A DNA stretch of 37,816 bases, from the NCBI GenBank assembly GCA_003211755.1, contig QCRS01000005.1, positions 1 through 37,816 of the forward strand, written 5' to 3'. The notes beneath the pieces were generated by a model. That model worked only from the letters and a program-made list of their open reading frames with translations. It searched no databases and was not told the origin of the DNA. Positions 1 through 10,657 of the stretch are shown here, in pieces (the first letter of the stretch is position 1; each line of letters opens with the position of its first letter). This DNA is from Prochlorococcus sp. AG-463-F15. Lineage in GTDB: Bacteria; Cyanobacteriota; Cyanobacteriia; PCC-6307; Cyanobiaceae. A program made the translations under genes and the position numbers.

Positions 1-6
1 ACTGGC

Positions 7-1569
7 ATGAAATCCAAAACATCTCTCAATCACAAAATTAGTTTTAATTTTTCTATTGAACAATATTCACTTTTAATCTTTATTTCTATTGGTCTCCTTG
101 GCGCATTTAATCATTCTCTCTGGAGAGATGAGATGCAGGGATGGCTTGTCGCTTGGAGAAGTGATGATTTGCTTTCCTTATGGCAAAACAATGCTCCTTC
201 GGGTCACCCAGTCCTCTGGTCAACTTTGATTTATTTGGTCAAAGATATCACTGGTTCTCCTTTAAGTATGCAATTACTTCATTGGGGATTAGGGTGCCTT
301 GCTTTGATTTGTTTTTGGCGTTGGAATCCACTGAAGAGTTGGCAAAAAGCACTTTTTACTTTTGGTTATTACCCTTTTTGGGAATATTATTTTGTTTGTC
401 GTCATTATGTTTTAGCAGAGTTACTCACATTTATATTTTGTAGCGCCTACCCACTTCGCCGTAAGTCTTATTTACCATCTGCTCTTTGCCTTGGATTACT
501 TGTAAATACTCATGCATTTGCATGGTCATTAGCATTTGCAGCTTTTGTTACTCTTTTCGTTGAATGGATCTCAACTAAAGAACAAAGGCATTCTTACTTT
601 AATAACAAATATTGGATATTGGACCTATCTGTAAGCCTGCTTATACTTATTGTTTTGACTACCTTATCTATATATAGTCTTCTTCAGGTCAGAGAAGCTG
701 TTGATGTTATTCCAAGTGATTTTGACATACGACATCTGTTTAGAGTTATTGGTAGGGTTTTTGGAGGATATGTTTTAATTATTCCAAACCATCAAAGATG
801 GTTTGATCTTATATTTTGTTCGATTATTACGATAGGTTTTATCTCTGTAACCCTTAGCTTTTTGAAGAGATCTATTTCGGCATCTTTATTCTTTATCTCA
901 GGTATAAGTTTTCTATTTGCTTTTAATTATTTCCTTTATTTAGGTATCGGTTCACGCCATTATGGATATTATTTCTTGATTCTTATAGCTTCAATATGGT
1001 TGGCTCTACATTCAGACCATTATTCTCAAGATCAGCGGATTGATATAAATAGGCATATTCCATTAGTAGAGAGTTTATCTAAGCTTTTCCCTCATCTTCT
1101 AACTTTTTGCTTGGCTATTCATTCTGCGGCTGGAATTCATCGAGTACTGTATGACTTTTATGTTCCTTATTCGGCTGGCAAGGTTACAGCAGAGTATATC
1201 CAAGCTCAAGGTTGGTCAGATGAACAAATATTTGGTACCCGTGATGTTGAGGTTAGTACAGTTTCAGGCTATTTAGATCGAGATATTTTCTATCCAGAGC
1301 TGAATGATTGGGGTAGTTATGCACAATGGAATAATCGTATTTCAATTGATAGAAAAGATACCTTGTTTCATCTCAACTCTTTTTTCTCCAAGCATCCAGA
1401 TATTAATCGTCTTCTAGTGATTCTTAGCAAAGCCTCAGCTTTTCGCGAAATGAATACCGGGCAGACAAAAGTTCAAGGCGATCTGCGTATTTTAGCCGAC
1501 AAAAAATTTGAGAGGTCTTGGATTAAACCTGAACGTTTCTATCTCTATTGGGTAGAAAAAATGGATTAA
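7..1569 (+). CDS. polytopic membrane protein, possible glycosyltransferase-like/hypothetical
   Basis: 520-aa ORF with many hydrophobic segments; 'SLWRDEMQGWLVAWRSDD' near the N-terminus resembles GT-C type membrane transferases. Confidence 0.6.
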   Translation: MKSKTSLNHKISFNFSIEQYSLLIFISIGLLGAFNHSLWRDEMQGWLVAWRSDDLLSLWQNNAPSGHPVLWSTLIYLVKDITGSPLSMQLLHWGLGCLALICFWRWNPLKSWQKALFTFGYYPFWEYYFVCRHYVLAELLTFIFCSAYPLRRKSYLPSALCLGLLVNTHAFAWSLAFAAFVTLFVEWISTKEQRHSYFNNKYWILDLSVSLLILIVLTTLSIYSLLQVREAVDVIPSDFDIRHLFRVIGRVFGGYVLIIPNHQRWFDLIFCSIITIGFISVTLSFLKRSISASLFFISGISFLFAFNYFLYLGIGSRHYGYYFLILIASIWLALHSDHYSQDQRIDINRHIPLVESLSKLFPHLLTFCLAIHSAAGIHRVLYDFYVPYSAGKVTAEYIQAQGWSDEQIFGTRDVEVSTVSGYLDRDIFYPELNDWGSYAQWNNRISIDRKDTLFHLNSFFSKHPDINRLLVILSKASAFREMNTGQTKVQGDLRILADKKFERSWIKPERFYLYWVEKMD

Positions 1570-1654
1570 TCTTGTTAGGTGCCATTCTATTTGGTATTCA
1601 ATCAAGAAGTTCTTGCTTTCTCATTAGTCTTCTATCAAAGACTCTGCGATATTT

Positions 1655-2596
1655 ATGACCACAACTTTCTTGCAATCTTTATTAGGTGAACCGGTTTTAG
1701 CTTTAGGGCTGGTTTCATTCTTTTTCCTTCTAATCACTCTTCCGTTTTCTTTTTGGGCTGCAGCAGGAAATAATTGCTCCTCTTCTGCTACAACACTCGT
1801 GGCAGTGGCGAATTTTTGCTTAACTTCGCTTTTAGTCCTTAGGTGGTGGGAATCAGGCCATTTCCCAATCAGTAATCTTTACGAGTCACTTTGTTTCTTG
1901 GCTTGGGCTTGTACACTTTGCCAACTTTTTCTTGAAAGATCTTTTTCTTCTCCTTTGATTTCAGCTGTAGCGACTCCTATGTCTTTGATTTGTATTGCAT
2001 TTGCGAGTTTTGCACTTCCTGACCGATTACAAGAAGCCTCACCTTTGGTTCCAGCTCTTAGGTCTAGCTGGCTTGTTATGCACGTAAGTGTTGTTATGTG
2101 CAGCTATGCTGCACTTTTAATTGGATCATTATTATCCTTAGTTGTTTTATTTACCGATAGAGACCAAGAGTTTGAAATAAGAAGTAGTTCTATTGGGTCG
2201 GGTGGTTTTAGAAATTCAGGATCCAATATTTCTAATCTCAACTCTACTATGACTGTAGATCTTAGCCCTCTAAGTTTTAGTCGAATAGAAAGGATTGATA
2301 GTCTAAGTTACCGATCTATAACGGTTGGTTTCTTACTCTTAACAATAGGATTGATCAGCGGAGCTGTTTGGGCAAATGAAGCTTGGGGAAATTGGTGGAG
2401 TTGGGATCCAAAGGAGACATGGGCTCTAATTTGTTGGTTGGTTTATGCAGCTTACTTACATACTCGTATAAGTAGAGGTTGGCAAGGTAGAAAATCTGCA
2501 GTAGTTGCAGCTGTGGGGCTATTTGTTATTTGTATTTGTTATATTGGAGTTAATTTACTTGGAATTGGTTTGCATAGTTATGGTTGGTTCTTTTAA
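1655..2596 (+). CDS. ccsA: cytochrome c biogenesis protein CcsA/CcsB-type (System II)
   Basis: [25 protein letters not shown] tryptophan-rich motif, multiple TM segments, C-terminal GxGLHSYGW. Confidence 0.93.
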   Translation: MTTTFLQSLLGEPVLALGLVSFFFLLITLPFSFWAAAGNNCSSSATTLVAVANFCLTSLLVLRWWESGHFPISNLYESLCFLAWACTLCQLFLERSFSSPLISAVATPMSLICIAFASFALPDRLQEASPLVPALRSSWLVMHVSVVMCSYAALLIGSLLSLVVLFTDRDQEFEIRSSSIGSGGFRNSGSNISNLNSTMTVDLSPLSFSRIERIDSLSYRSITVGFLLLTIGLISGAVWANEAWGNWWSWDPKETWALICWLVYAAYLHTRISRGWQGRKSAVVAAVGLFVICICYIGVNLLGIGLHSYGWFF

Positions 2597-2667
2597 AACT
2601 ATAAAAATATTACTCGTATTTGCTTAACGTTAATTGTAGCCACATATCATTTTATTCCTTTAATCAA

Positions 2668-3342
2668 TTATGCAGAAGGCCTCTTGCTGTTTCTTATGCC
2701 TTTAATAGCTTCTTCATAACTTGGTTGATTGAAAACTCCTGAGCCACTAACAATTGCATTTGCTCCAGCTTCAATTACTTTCCAAGCATTGCTAGCTTTG
2801 ATTCCGCCATCAACTTCTATCCATGGATCTAAACCACGTTCGTCACAAGTTCTACGGAGATCTCGTATTTTCTTGACTTGACTATCTATAAAACTTTGTC
2901 CACCAAATCCAGGGTTTACACTCATAATTAGAATTAAATCACAGAGTTCTAAGCAATAATCCAAAGTGTCAAGTGGCGTACTTGGATTTAATACTGCACC
3001 AGCCTTTATGCCTAGATCTTTTATTTGAGCAAGGTTTCGATGTAGATGCGGGCAGGCTTCTACTTGTACATAAATGTGATCAGCTCCTGATTTAGCGAAA
3101 TCAGCCACATATTTTTCAGGCTCGATGATCATTAGATGAACATCTAATGGCTTTTGAGTAACTGGTCTGAGTGCTTCAACAATTAAGGGTCCAATAGTGA
3201 TGTTTGGTACGAAACGACCGTCCATTACATCAACATGAATCCAGTCTGCGCCGGCTTTGTCAACGGCCCTTACTTCTTCTCCTAATCGTGAGAAGTCGGC
3301 AGAGAGGATGGATGGTGCTATTACGAGTGGTTTGGTGCTCAT
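2668..3342 (-). CDS. rpe: ribulose-phosphate 3-epimerase
   Basis: [50 protein letters not shown] motifs. Confidence 0.97.
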   Translation of the reverse strand: MSTKPLVIAPSILSADFSRLGEEVRAVDKAGADWIHVDVMDGRFVPNITIGPLIVEALRPVTQKPLDVHLMIIEPEKYVADFAKSGADHIYVQVEACPHLHRNLAQIKDLGIKAGAVLNPSTPLDTLDYCLELCDLILIMSVNPGFGGQSFIDSQVKKIRDLRRTCDERGLDPWIEVDGGIKASNAWKVIEAGANAIVSGSGVFNQPSYEEAIKGIRNSKRPSA

Positions 3343-3553
3343 CGTTCTTTAACTTTGACTCGAGATTCTATTGATTAATGGGCTAACAGCATTTGAGAGT
3401 TACTTGCACTGATACAGTTGTCGGCCTTAAGAGCTGAGAACCACTGCGGCACCAAGTGCTTTTTCTTGACTATTGAAAACCATTCTCTAGTCAGTAAATT
3501 CCAAGCCCTTCTCCTTTCTTTTGTATTTAATTTTCTCTCCCGTAGCTACTCAA

Positions 3554-4558
3554 GTGGATCGCACTCTCATTCAGGAAATTCTCGAGGTTGTAGAGCAAGC
3601 AGCTATTGCCTCCGCTGAATTAACAGGCTTAGGAAAAAAAGACGAAGCAGATGCGGCAGCTGTAGAGGCGATGCGCAAACGCATGGGTCAGATTGAAATG
3701 CAAGGACGCATCGTCATTGGAGAAGGAGAGAGAGACGAGGCTCCAATGCTCTATATCGGCGAGGAGGTTGGAAGTGGAAGTGGCCCTGGGGTCGATTTTG
3801 CTGTTGATCCATGTGAAGGTACAAATCTCTGTGCAAACAGCCAGAGAGGCTCTATGGCTGTTCTTGCTGCTTCCGATAGAGGAGGCCTTTTTAATGCACC
3901 AGATTTTTATATGAAAAAACTTGCTGCGCCACCAGCAGCAAAGGGTAAGGTTGATATAAGGAAATCTGCTACCGATAACATAAAGATTCTTAGTCAGTGT
4001 CTAGGATTAGCTGTAAGCGAGCTCACAATTGTTGTAATGGATAGAGCTCGTCATAAAGATTTGATTTCTGAAATTCGTTCTACAGGAGCAAGAGTCCAAC
4101 CAATTTCAGATGGTGATGTTCAGGCTGCTATTGCATGTGGTTTTGCTGGAACAGGTACTCATTGCTTAATGGGAATAGGTGCGGCCCCAGAAGGAGTCAT
4201 TTCGGCAGCTGCAATGCGAGCTTTAGGCGGACATTTCCAAGGCCAATTAGTTTATGACCCTGCAATTGCACAGACAAGTGAATGGGCTGATTACACCAAG
4301 GAAGGAAATATTGCTCGATTAAATGAAATGGGTATTACTAACGTAGACAAAATTTATGAGGCAGATGAACTAGCTTCAGGAGAAAATGTTGTGTTTGCTG
4401 GAAGTGGAATAACCGATGGACTTTTGTTCCATGGGGTTAAGTTTGAAATTGATTGCACACGCACTAGCAGTCTCGTGATTAGCACTCTTGACGATACGGC
4501 TCGATTTACTAATACCATTCATATCAAGGATGGTGCTAAGAGCATTGCCTTGAGCTGA
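3554..4558 (+). CDS. glpX: class II fructose-1,6-bisphosphatase / sedoheptulose-1,7-bisphosphatase (likely GTG start at 3554; ORF track starts at 3521)
   Basis: (V/M)[40 protein letters not shown]... near-canonical cyanobacterial F/SBPase. Confidence 0.95.
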   Translation: MDRTLIQEILEVVEQAAIASAELTGLGKKDEADAAAVEAMRKRMGQIEMQGRIVIGEGERDEAPMLYIGEEVGSGSGPGVDFAVDPCEGTNLCANSQRGSMAVLAASDRGGLFNAPDFYMKKLAAPPAAKGKVDIRKSATDNIKILSQCLGLAVSELTIVVMDRARHKDLISEIRSTGARVQPISDGDVQAAIACGFAGTGTHCLMGIGAAPEGVISAAAMRALGGHFQGQLVYDPAIAQTSEWADYTKEGNIARLNEMGITNVDKIYEADELASGENVVFAGSGITDGLLFHGVKFEIDCTRTSSLVISTLDDTARFTNTIHIKDGAKSIALS

Positions 4559-4591
4559 CGACTATTACGACTAGAAAAGAGGGACCTTTCT

Positions 4592-5899
4592 ATGCACATT
4601 GCCGTTGTCGGTCTTAGCCATCGCACGGCACCTGTTGAAGTCCGTGAGAAGCTCAGTATCTCTGAGCAATCTATGGAAAAGTCTCTTAAGTCATTAAGGG
4701 ATAATGAGCAGGTACTTGAAGTCTCTATTCTCAGTACATGTAATCGACTTGAAATATATATATTATTGAGACATCCAGACTTGGGGTTAGAAGCTGTAAG
4801 GGAATTTCTTATGGCTTACTCTGGCCTTGAAGAAGAACATTTAATTCCACATTTATTTACTTATAACCAAGAAGAGGCAGTTGCTCATTTGATGAAGGTT
4901 GCTGCAGGGCTGGACAGTTTGGTGTTGGGCGAAGGACAGATACTTTCTCAGGTAAAGAAGATGCTTCGATTGGGACAAGAGCATCAATCGATGGGACCTA
5001 TCCTCAACCGATTGCTTACACAGGCTGTCAGTACTGGGAAGAGAGTTAGAAGTGAAACCAATCTTGGAACAGGTGCTGTCTCAATTAGCTCTGCGGCTGT
5101 AGAGCTAGCACAATTGAAACTTGGCCAATCTCAAGGGAAAGATCAATTGGTCAGCCTTGAGCCTGAAGTAGTTGCTGTTGTGGGTGCAGGCAGAATGAGT
5201 AGATTACTTCTTCAACATTTGCAATCTAAGGGCTGCTCCGGACTGACTTTGATTAATCGGACTAGGGAGCGTGCTGAATCTTTGGCATCTGATTTTCCTG
5301 ACCTTGATGTTGATTGCCGATTACTTGATGAACTTGATAATTGCTTGAGCAGTTGTTCACTTGTTTTTACTAGTACTGCAGCAGACACGCCAATTATTGA
5401 TAGATCTCGTTTGAAGAACCTCTCTCTAACTTCCCTTCGACTGATTGATATAGGTGTACCAAGAAACATTGCAGCTGATGTTGATGGTGTCTCAGGTGTT
5501 GAGTCTCATGATGTTGATGACTTGCAAGAAGTAGTTTCTAGGAATCAGGAAGCTCGTCAGAAAGTTGCACTAGAAGCGGAAGGTTTGCTGCAAGAAGAGG
5601 GACGCCTCTTCCTTGAGTGGTGGGACAGTCTTGAGGCGGTCCCAACGATAAATCAACTTAGGGCGACTTTAGAAGCGATACGTAGTGAAGAACTCCAAAA
5701 GGCTTTGAGTCGAATGGGACCGGATTTCTCCGCAAGAGAGCGGAAGGTTGTAGAGGCATTAAGCAAAGGCATTATTAATAAAATTCTCCATACGCCAGTA
5801 ACTCAACTAAGGGCTCCTCAAGCTCGATCCGAAAGGAAAGAGGCACTTAGGGTTGTTGAAACCCTTTTTAAATTGAGCTTGCCTAATGATGGGAAATAA
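4592..5899 (+). CDS. hemA: glutamyl-tRNA reductase
   Basis: GLSHRTAPVEVREKL, STCNRLEIY, GLDSLVLGEGQILSQVK motifs. Confidence 0.97.
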   Translation: MHIAVVGLSHRTAPVEVREKLSISEQSMEKSLKSLRDNEQVLEVSILSTCNRLEIYILLRHPDLGLEAVREFLMAYSGLEEEHLIPHLFTYNQEEAVAHLMKVAAGLDSLVLGEGQILSQVKKMLRLGQEHQSMGPILNRLLTQAVSTGKRVRSETNLGTGAVSISSAAVELAQLKLGQSQGKDQLVSLEPEVVAVVGAGRMSRLLLQHLQSKGCSGLTLINRTRERAESLASDFPDLDVDCRLLDELDNCLSSCSLVFTSTAADTPIIDRSRLKNLSLTSLRLIDIGVPRNIAADVDGVSGVESHDVDDLQEVVSRNQEARQKVALEAEGLLQEEGRLFLEWWDSLEAVPTINQLRATLEAIRSEELQKALSRMGPDFSARERKVVEALSKGIINKILHTPVTQLRAPQARSERKEALRVVETLFKLSLPNDGK

Positions 5900-6022
5900 C
5901 TATCGGCCAGGCCTTTTGGAGCTTGTAGAAGGAGCAGACATTAATCGATCTGCCCTTTCATTCGATTTTGTGCGGCTGTCTTCCAGTAGGTTTGCAACTC
6001 AATGCAGATTTGCGCAAGAAGA

Positions 6023-7318
6023 ATGAAGCGTGTTTTAGCAATAATTTTGGGGGGTGGAGCAGGTACTCGCCTCTACCCTCTTACTAAGATGAGAGCAAAG
6101 CCTGCAGTACCTCTTGCAGGTAAATATCGTTTAATTGATATACCAATTAGCAATTGTATTAATTCGAACATCAACAAGATGTACGTTTTAACTCAGTTTA
6201 ATAGTGCATCTTTGAATCGACATCTTACCCAAAGTTATAACTTAAGTGCACCATTTGGTCAAGGATTTGTTGAAGTTTTAGCAGCCCAACAAACTCCCGA
6301 CAGCCCATCTTGGTTTGAAGGTACCGCGGATGCGGTTAGAAAATACCAATGGTTATTTCAAGAGTGGGATGTTGATGAATATTTAATATTATCTGGTGAT
6401 CAACTATATAGAATGGATTACAGTCGCTTTGTAGAGCATCATCGTAATACAGGTGCTGACTTGACTGTCGCGGCACTTCCTGTAGATGCAGAGCAAGCTG
6501 AAGGCTTTGGTTTAATGCGAACTGATAATCAAGGAAATATTAAAGAGTTTAGTGAAAAGCCCAAAGGTCAAGCATTAAAGGCTATGGCTGTAGATACATC
6601 TCGTTTTGGCCTTTCATCAGAGTCAGCAAAACAGAAACCATATCTAGCCTCTATGGGTATATATGTTTTCAGTCGAGCCACACTATTTGACCTATTAAAT
6701 AAGAATCCAGCCCACAAAGATTTTGGCAAAGAAGTTATACCAGAAGCTCTAGATAGAGGTGATACTTTGAAAAGTTATGTATTTAATGATTATTGGGAAG
6801 ACATCGGAACGATTGGAGCATTCTATGAGGCTAACCTTGCATTAACTAAACAACCTACTCCTCCATTTAGTTTTTATGATGAGAAATTTCCTATATATAC
6901 TCGTCCACGCTATTTACCACCTACAAAACTAGTAGATGCTCAGATTACTGACTCAATTATTGGTGAAGGTTCTATTCTCAAGTCATGTAGCATTCATCAT
7001 TGTGTTTTAGGGGTACGAAGCAGGGTAGAAAGTGATGTGGTATTACAAGACTCTTTAGTTATGGGTTCTGACTTTTTTGAGTCTTCCGAGGAAAGAGCAG
7101 CTTTAAGAAAGGGTGGTGGAATTCCTCTTGGCGTAGGTCAAGGTACAACGGTAAAAAGAGCAATCTTGGATAAGAACACAAGAGTTGGCAACAACGTTGC
7201 GATAGTCAATAAAGATCACGTTGAGGAGGCTGACCGAGCGGATGAAGGTTTCTATATAAGAAATGGGATCGTTGTTGTAGTAAAGAATGCAAGTATCTCT
7301 GATGGCACTATCATTTAA
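6023..7318 (+). CDS. glgC: glucose-1-phosphate adenylyltransferase (start likely MKRVLAII at 6023)
   Basis: [41 protein letters not shown]; left-handed beta-helix C-terminus. Confidence 0.97.
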   Translation: MKRVLAIILGGGAGTRLYPLTKMRAKPAVPLAGKYRLIDIPISNCINSNINKMYVLTQFNSASLNRHLTQSYNLSAPFGQGFVEVLAAQQTPDSPSWFEGTADAVRKYQWLFQEWDVDEYLILSGDQLYRMDYSRFVEHHRNTGADLTVAALPVDAEQAEGFGLMRTDNQGNIKEFSEKPKGQALKAMAVDTSRFGLSSESAKQKPYLASMGIYVFSRATLFDLLNKNPAHKDFGKEVIPEALDRGDTLKSYVFNDYWEDIGTIGAFYEANLALTKQPTPPFSFYDEKFPIYTRPRYLPPTKLVDAQITDSIIGEGSILKSCSIHHCVLGVRSRVESDVVLQDSLVMGSDFFESSEERAALRKGGGIPLGVGQGTTVKRAILDKNTRVGNNVAIVNKDHVEEADRADEGFYIRNGIVVVVKNASISDGTII

Positions 7319-7484
7319 AAAAGTGTTTGCAACCACTAGGTTTTTTATCTACGACTAGTCTTTTTATCTAGTAGCTTTGATAGTTGATTTATTGATAACA
7401 ATTTTCCAACCCTGACATAGTTGCCTTATTAACAGTCGATTTTGTGCCGTAGGGGTCACACTATCTCAAGTTGAAACTTTTTAG

Positions 7485-8900
7485 ATGTCCAAGGCTCATT
7501 TTGGTTTGATTGGTCTTGGAGTAATGGGCGAGAATCTCGTGTTAAATGCAGAACGTAATGGATTTTCAAGTGTTGTTTACAACCGTACCTATGCAAAAAC
7601 AGAAGCTTTCTTAAAGGGTCGTGGTTTTGGTAAGTCTATTGAAGGAGCAACTAGCCTTCAGGATTTTGTTGACAAGCTTGAAAGGCCTCGAAGGATCCTC
7701 ATGATGATTAAGGCTGGGGGACCTACTGATGCAGTGATTGAGCAAATATCTCCTTATTTAGAAGAAGGTGATTTGCTAATTGATGGAGGCAATTCTCAAT
7801 TTAGGGATACAGAAAGACGTGTCGCAGATCTTGAGAGTAAGAGTTTTGGATATATAGGCATGGGTGTATCTGGCGGAGCGAAAGGTGCACTGGAAGGACC
7901 AAGCATGATGCCAGGTGGAACTAAAACTTCTTATCAAGCAATTGAGAGCCTTTTAAGCAAGATGGCAGCTCAAGTAGAGGATGGACCATGTGTCACATAT
8001 ATAGGGCGGGGAGGTTCAGGACACTTTGTGAAAACTGTCCACAATGGAATTGAATATGGAATAGAGCAGATCCTTGCTGAGTCATATGACCTGATGAAAC
8101 GAGGAGCTGGAATGAATGGAGATCAGATTGCAGATGTGATGTCTTATTGGAACAGTACCGAGGAACTCTGTTCTTATCTTGTTGAAATTACTGAAGCTTG
8201 TATGCGAACTAAAGATCCAATTGATGGAACAGATATCGTTGAAAAGATCATGGATAAAGCAGGACAGAAGGGGACAGGATTGTGGACTGTTATTAGTGCC
8301 TTGGAGCTCGGGGCGGCAGTTCCAACTATTTATGCGTCACTTAATGGGCGTGTAATGAGTTCCATGAAGTCCCAGAGAATTGCTGCAGAATCAATCCTGA
8401 AAGGGCCTTCTATTGATCATATTGATTTTGGTGATGCAACTAATGGTTTACCTCCATTAATGGATGCTGTTGTTTTGTCCTCTATGGCTAGTTACGCGCA
8501 AGGAATGGAGTTGTTGCGACTCGCATCTTCTGAGTACGACTATCAATTAGATATGCCTTCTATTGCTCAGATTTGGAAAGGTGGATGCATAATACGTTCA
8601 ACTCTTCTTAAACGAATCCAGGATGCATTTACGCTGGATCCAAATCTTACAAATCTTTTAATAGACCCTTGGTTTGCAGAACAAGTCAATCGTCGTTTGC
8701 CTGGATTGGCAAAGGTAGTTATAAATGCTTCACAATCAGGTATTCCTGTCCCTTGCCTCAGTAGTACACTTGATTATATTAATAGTTACAGAACTGGACG
8801 TTTACCACAGAATTTGGTTCAGGCTATGAGGGATTGTTTTGGTTCACATACTTATGAACGTCTAGACAAAGAAGGTGTATTTCATACTGACTGGATTTAA
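7485..8900 (+). CDS. gnd: 6-phosphogluconate dehydrogenase, decarboxylating
   Basis: GLIGLGVMGENLVLNAERNGF, VSGGAKGALEGPSMMPGG, GRGGSGHFVKTVHNGIEYG motifs. Confidence 0.97.
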   Translation: MSKAHFGLIGLGVMGENLVLNAERNGFSSVVYNRTYAKTEAFLKGRGFGKSIEGATSLQDFVDKLERPRRILMMIKAGGPTDAVIEQISPYLEEGDLLIDGGNSQFRDTERRVADLESKSFGYIGMGVSGGAKGALEGPSMMPGGTKTSYQAIESLLSKMAAQVEDGPCVTYIGRGGSGHFVKTVHNGIEYGIEQILAESYDLMKRGAGMNGDQIADVMSYWNSTEELCSYLVEITEACMRTKDPIDGTDIVEKIMDKAGQKGTGLWTVISALELGAAVPTIYASLNGRVMSSMKSQRIAAESILKGPSIDHIDFGDATNGLPPLMDAVVLSSMASYAQGMELLRLASSEYDYQLDMPSIAQIWKGGCIIRSTLLKRIQDAFTLDPNLTNLLIDPWFAEQVNRRLPGLAKVVINASQSGIPVPCLSSTLDYINSYRTGRLPQNLVQAMRDCFGSHTYERLDKEGVFHTDWI

Positions 8901-8912
8901 AAGAGGCTCTTA

Positions 8913-9626
8913 ATGACTTCTTACAAAATTGAAAAATCTATTGATCCAAATGAGTTGGCTCGTAAAGCCTGTCAGATAATTGCATCAAATATTGATCTTG
9001 CTTTGGATGAGAGGGATAGAGCTCAAATTTCTCTCTCAGGAGGATCAACTCCAATAAAAACATATAACTTGCTTGGTAAAGAGCATCTCCCATGGGATCG
9101 AGTTGATCTATTCCTTGGCGATGAAAGATGGGTTGATCAAAGTGATAAGGCAAGCAATGCTGGAATGATCCGTAAAACTTTGCTTGCATCTCCTCCGGGA
9201 TCATTTTGTAGATTCCATCCAATACCTACAATTCAGTTCCCAAGTCCTGAGCAGAGTGCTGAAGCTTTTTCAGAACTTTTGATGAAAGTATGTATTGGAC
9301 AACCACCAGTTTTTGATTTGATATTGCTTGGACTTGGTGATGATGGCCATACAGCTTCTCTTTTTCCAGGAAGTGAAGCTCTAAGTATTAAAGAAAGTTG
9401 GACTACTGTTACTAATGCTAATGGCCATGAGCGAATAACTCTTACTTCCTCAGTATTAAGTGCTGCTCGCAAAATAGTATTTCTTGTTAGTGGTGAATCA
9501 AAACAGATTGCACTTCAGAGGTTAATAGACCCTAATGAATCTTCGAATAGAACTCCTGCGAAATTGGTTCAACCGGATTCAGAGATATTGATCTTAGCTG
9601 ATGAGAGATCTTCTTCTCTGATCTAG
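8913..9626 (+). CDS. pgl: 6-phosphogluconolactonase
   Basis: SLSGGSTPIKTYNLL, FLGDERWV, LGLGDDGHTASLFPG motifs; adjacent to gnd. Confidence 0.94.
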   Translation: MTSYKIEKSIDPNELARKACQIIASNIDLALDERDRAQISLSGGSTPIKTYNLLGKEHLPWDRVDLFLGDERWVDQSDKASNAGMIRKTLLASPPGSFCRFHPIPTIQFPSPEQSAEAFSELLMKVCIGQPPVFDLILLGLGDDGHTASLFPGSEALSIKESWTTVTNANGHERITLTSSVLSAARKIVFLVSGESKQIALQRLIDPNESSNRTPAKLVQPDSEILILADERSSSLI

Positions 9627-9675
9627 TATTTATCTACCTTTATATGCTCATCTTATTTACTATTGGTTAGTTTCC

Positions 9676-10257
9676 TTGCCTATGAATGACAATTTCTCTG
9701 ACATAACAACTCCAATCTCAGATTCTACTATTATTAATTATTTCGAGGATTGGACCTCCCTTAATGATTCGATTATGGGAGGCACAAGCAAAGCCACCTG
9801 TTCAATGCAATCAGATGGACTTGAATTGAAAGGAGAATTGGTAGAAGAGGGAGGTGGTTTTGTGAGTTGTAGATCCCCAGTATTTAAACCACCTTTAAAT
9901 CTTTCTAATTATCATAGTCTGAAGATTAAAGTTGATGGAGAAGGACGTACTCTCAAGATCGCACTTTTTTGTGACTTGCAATTATTAGGATTAAATGAAT
10001 TGTTCTTTCCTGGAATTCATTGGGTGGCAGAAGTGCCTACTATTTCTTCTGGAACAACATCTATAGAAATTCCTTTTAGCAAGTTTCAACCAACTGTTCG
10101 TGCAAAACAAATCCCTATTTCGCCAAGCATAAATCCAAAAGCAATTACACAATTGCAATTGCTTCATTCTAAGTTTGGAGAACCAGGTGAGTTAAATTTA
10201 GGATTTAGGCCTGGACCTATAAAAATCTTACTACGTTCCATCAGTGGATGTTCCTGA
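9676..10257 (+). CDS. CIA30-family (complex I intermediate-associated protein 30-like) protein
   Basis: WTSLNDSIMGGTSKA and GGFVSCRSP typical of the CIA30/NDUFAF1 family. Confidence 0.75.
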   Translation: MPMNDNFSDITTPISDSTIINYFEDWTSLNDSIMGGTSKATCSMQSDGLELKGELVEEGGGFVSCRSPVFKPPLNLSNYHSLKIKVDGEGRTLKIALFCDLQLLGLNELFFPGIHWVAEVPTISSGTTSIEIPFSKFQPTVRAKQIPISPSINPKAITQLQLLHSKFGEPGELNLGFRPGPIKILLRSISGCS

Positions 10258-10654
10258 TTCCTCAATTGATTGGTCAGTTCTTGTCGCCTCAATTGCTGAT
10301 ATATGCATGAAGCCATGGAAACATGCAGTTATTTGTGAAAATTTTAAAGTTCACGATAATTTTAATTCACATGATCCAATTGAATTGAATATAAGAATTG
10401 AATGTAGGAATTTAGAAGGTGAAAGATATCCTGCAAATGATCTTGAATTAGAGATTTTTCGAAGTGGTAAAGAGTTGAATCTGATGGTTGGTTGGTGCAA
10501 CAAGTTGGATAGACCTATGCTTTGGCAAGGTCAGCATTCAGTATGGATGGATAGTAATAATGGGCAACGATGCGAGACCCCAAAAGATGGTGTTGCTTTG
10601 GAAGCTTTAGCACGTAGGCTTAGAACCTTATTTGAACTTCCTACTGAGGTTTGA
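10244..10654 (+). CDS. conserved hypothetical protein
   Basis: 136-aa ORF overlapping the end of the CIA30-like CDS; same-strand operon arrangement. Confidence 0.7.
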   Translation: MDVPDSSIDWSVLVASIADICMKPWKHAVICENFKVHDNFNSHDPIELNIRIECRNLEGERYPANDLELEIFRSGKELNLMVGWCNKLDRPMLWQGQHSVWMDSNNGQRCETPKDGVALEALARRLRTLFELPTEV

Positions 10655-10657
10655 CTC

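Noticed and set aside
3418-3618. 66-aa + strand ORF overlapping the glpX start
   Set aside because: Mostly overlaps the true glpX 5' end; low-complexity Ser/Arg-rich translation, no family signal.
8938-9472. Two - strand ORFs antisense to pgl
   Set aside because: pgl motifs are unambiguous on the + strand; the antisense ORFs lack family features.
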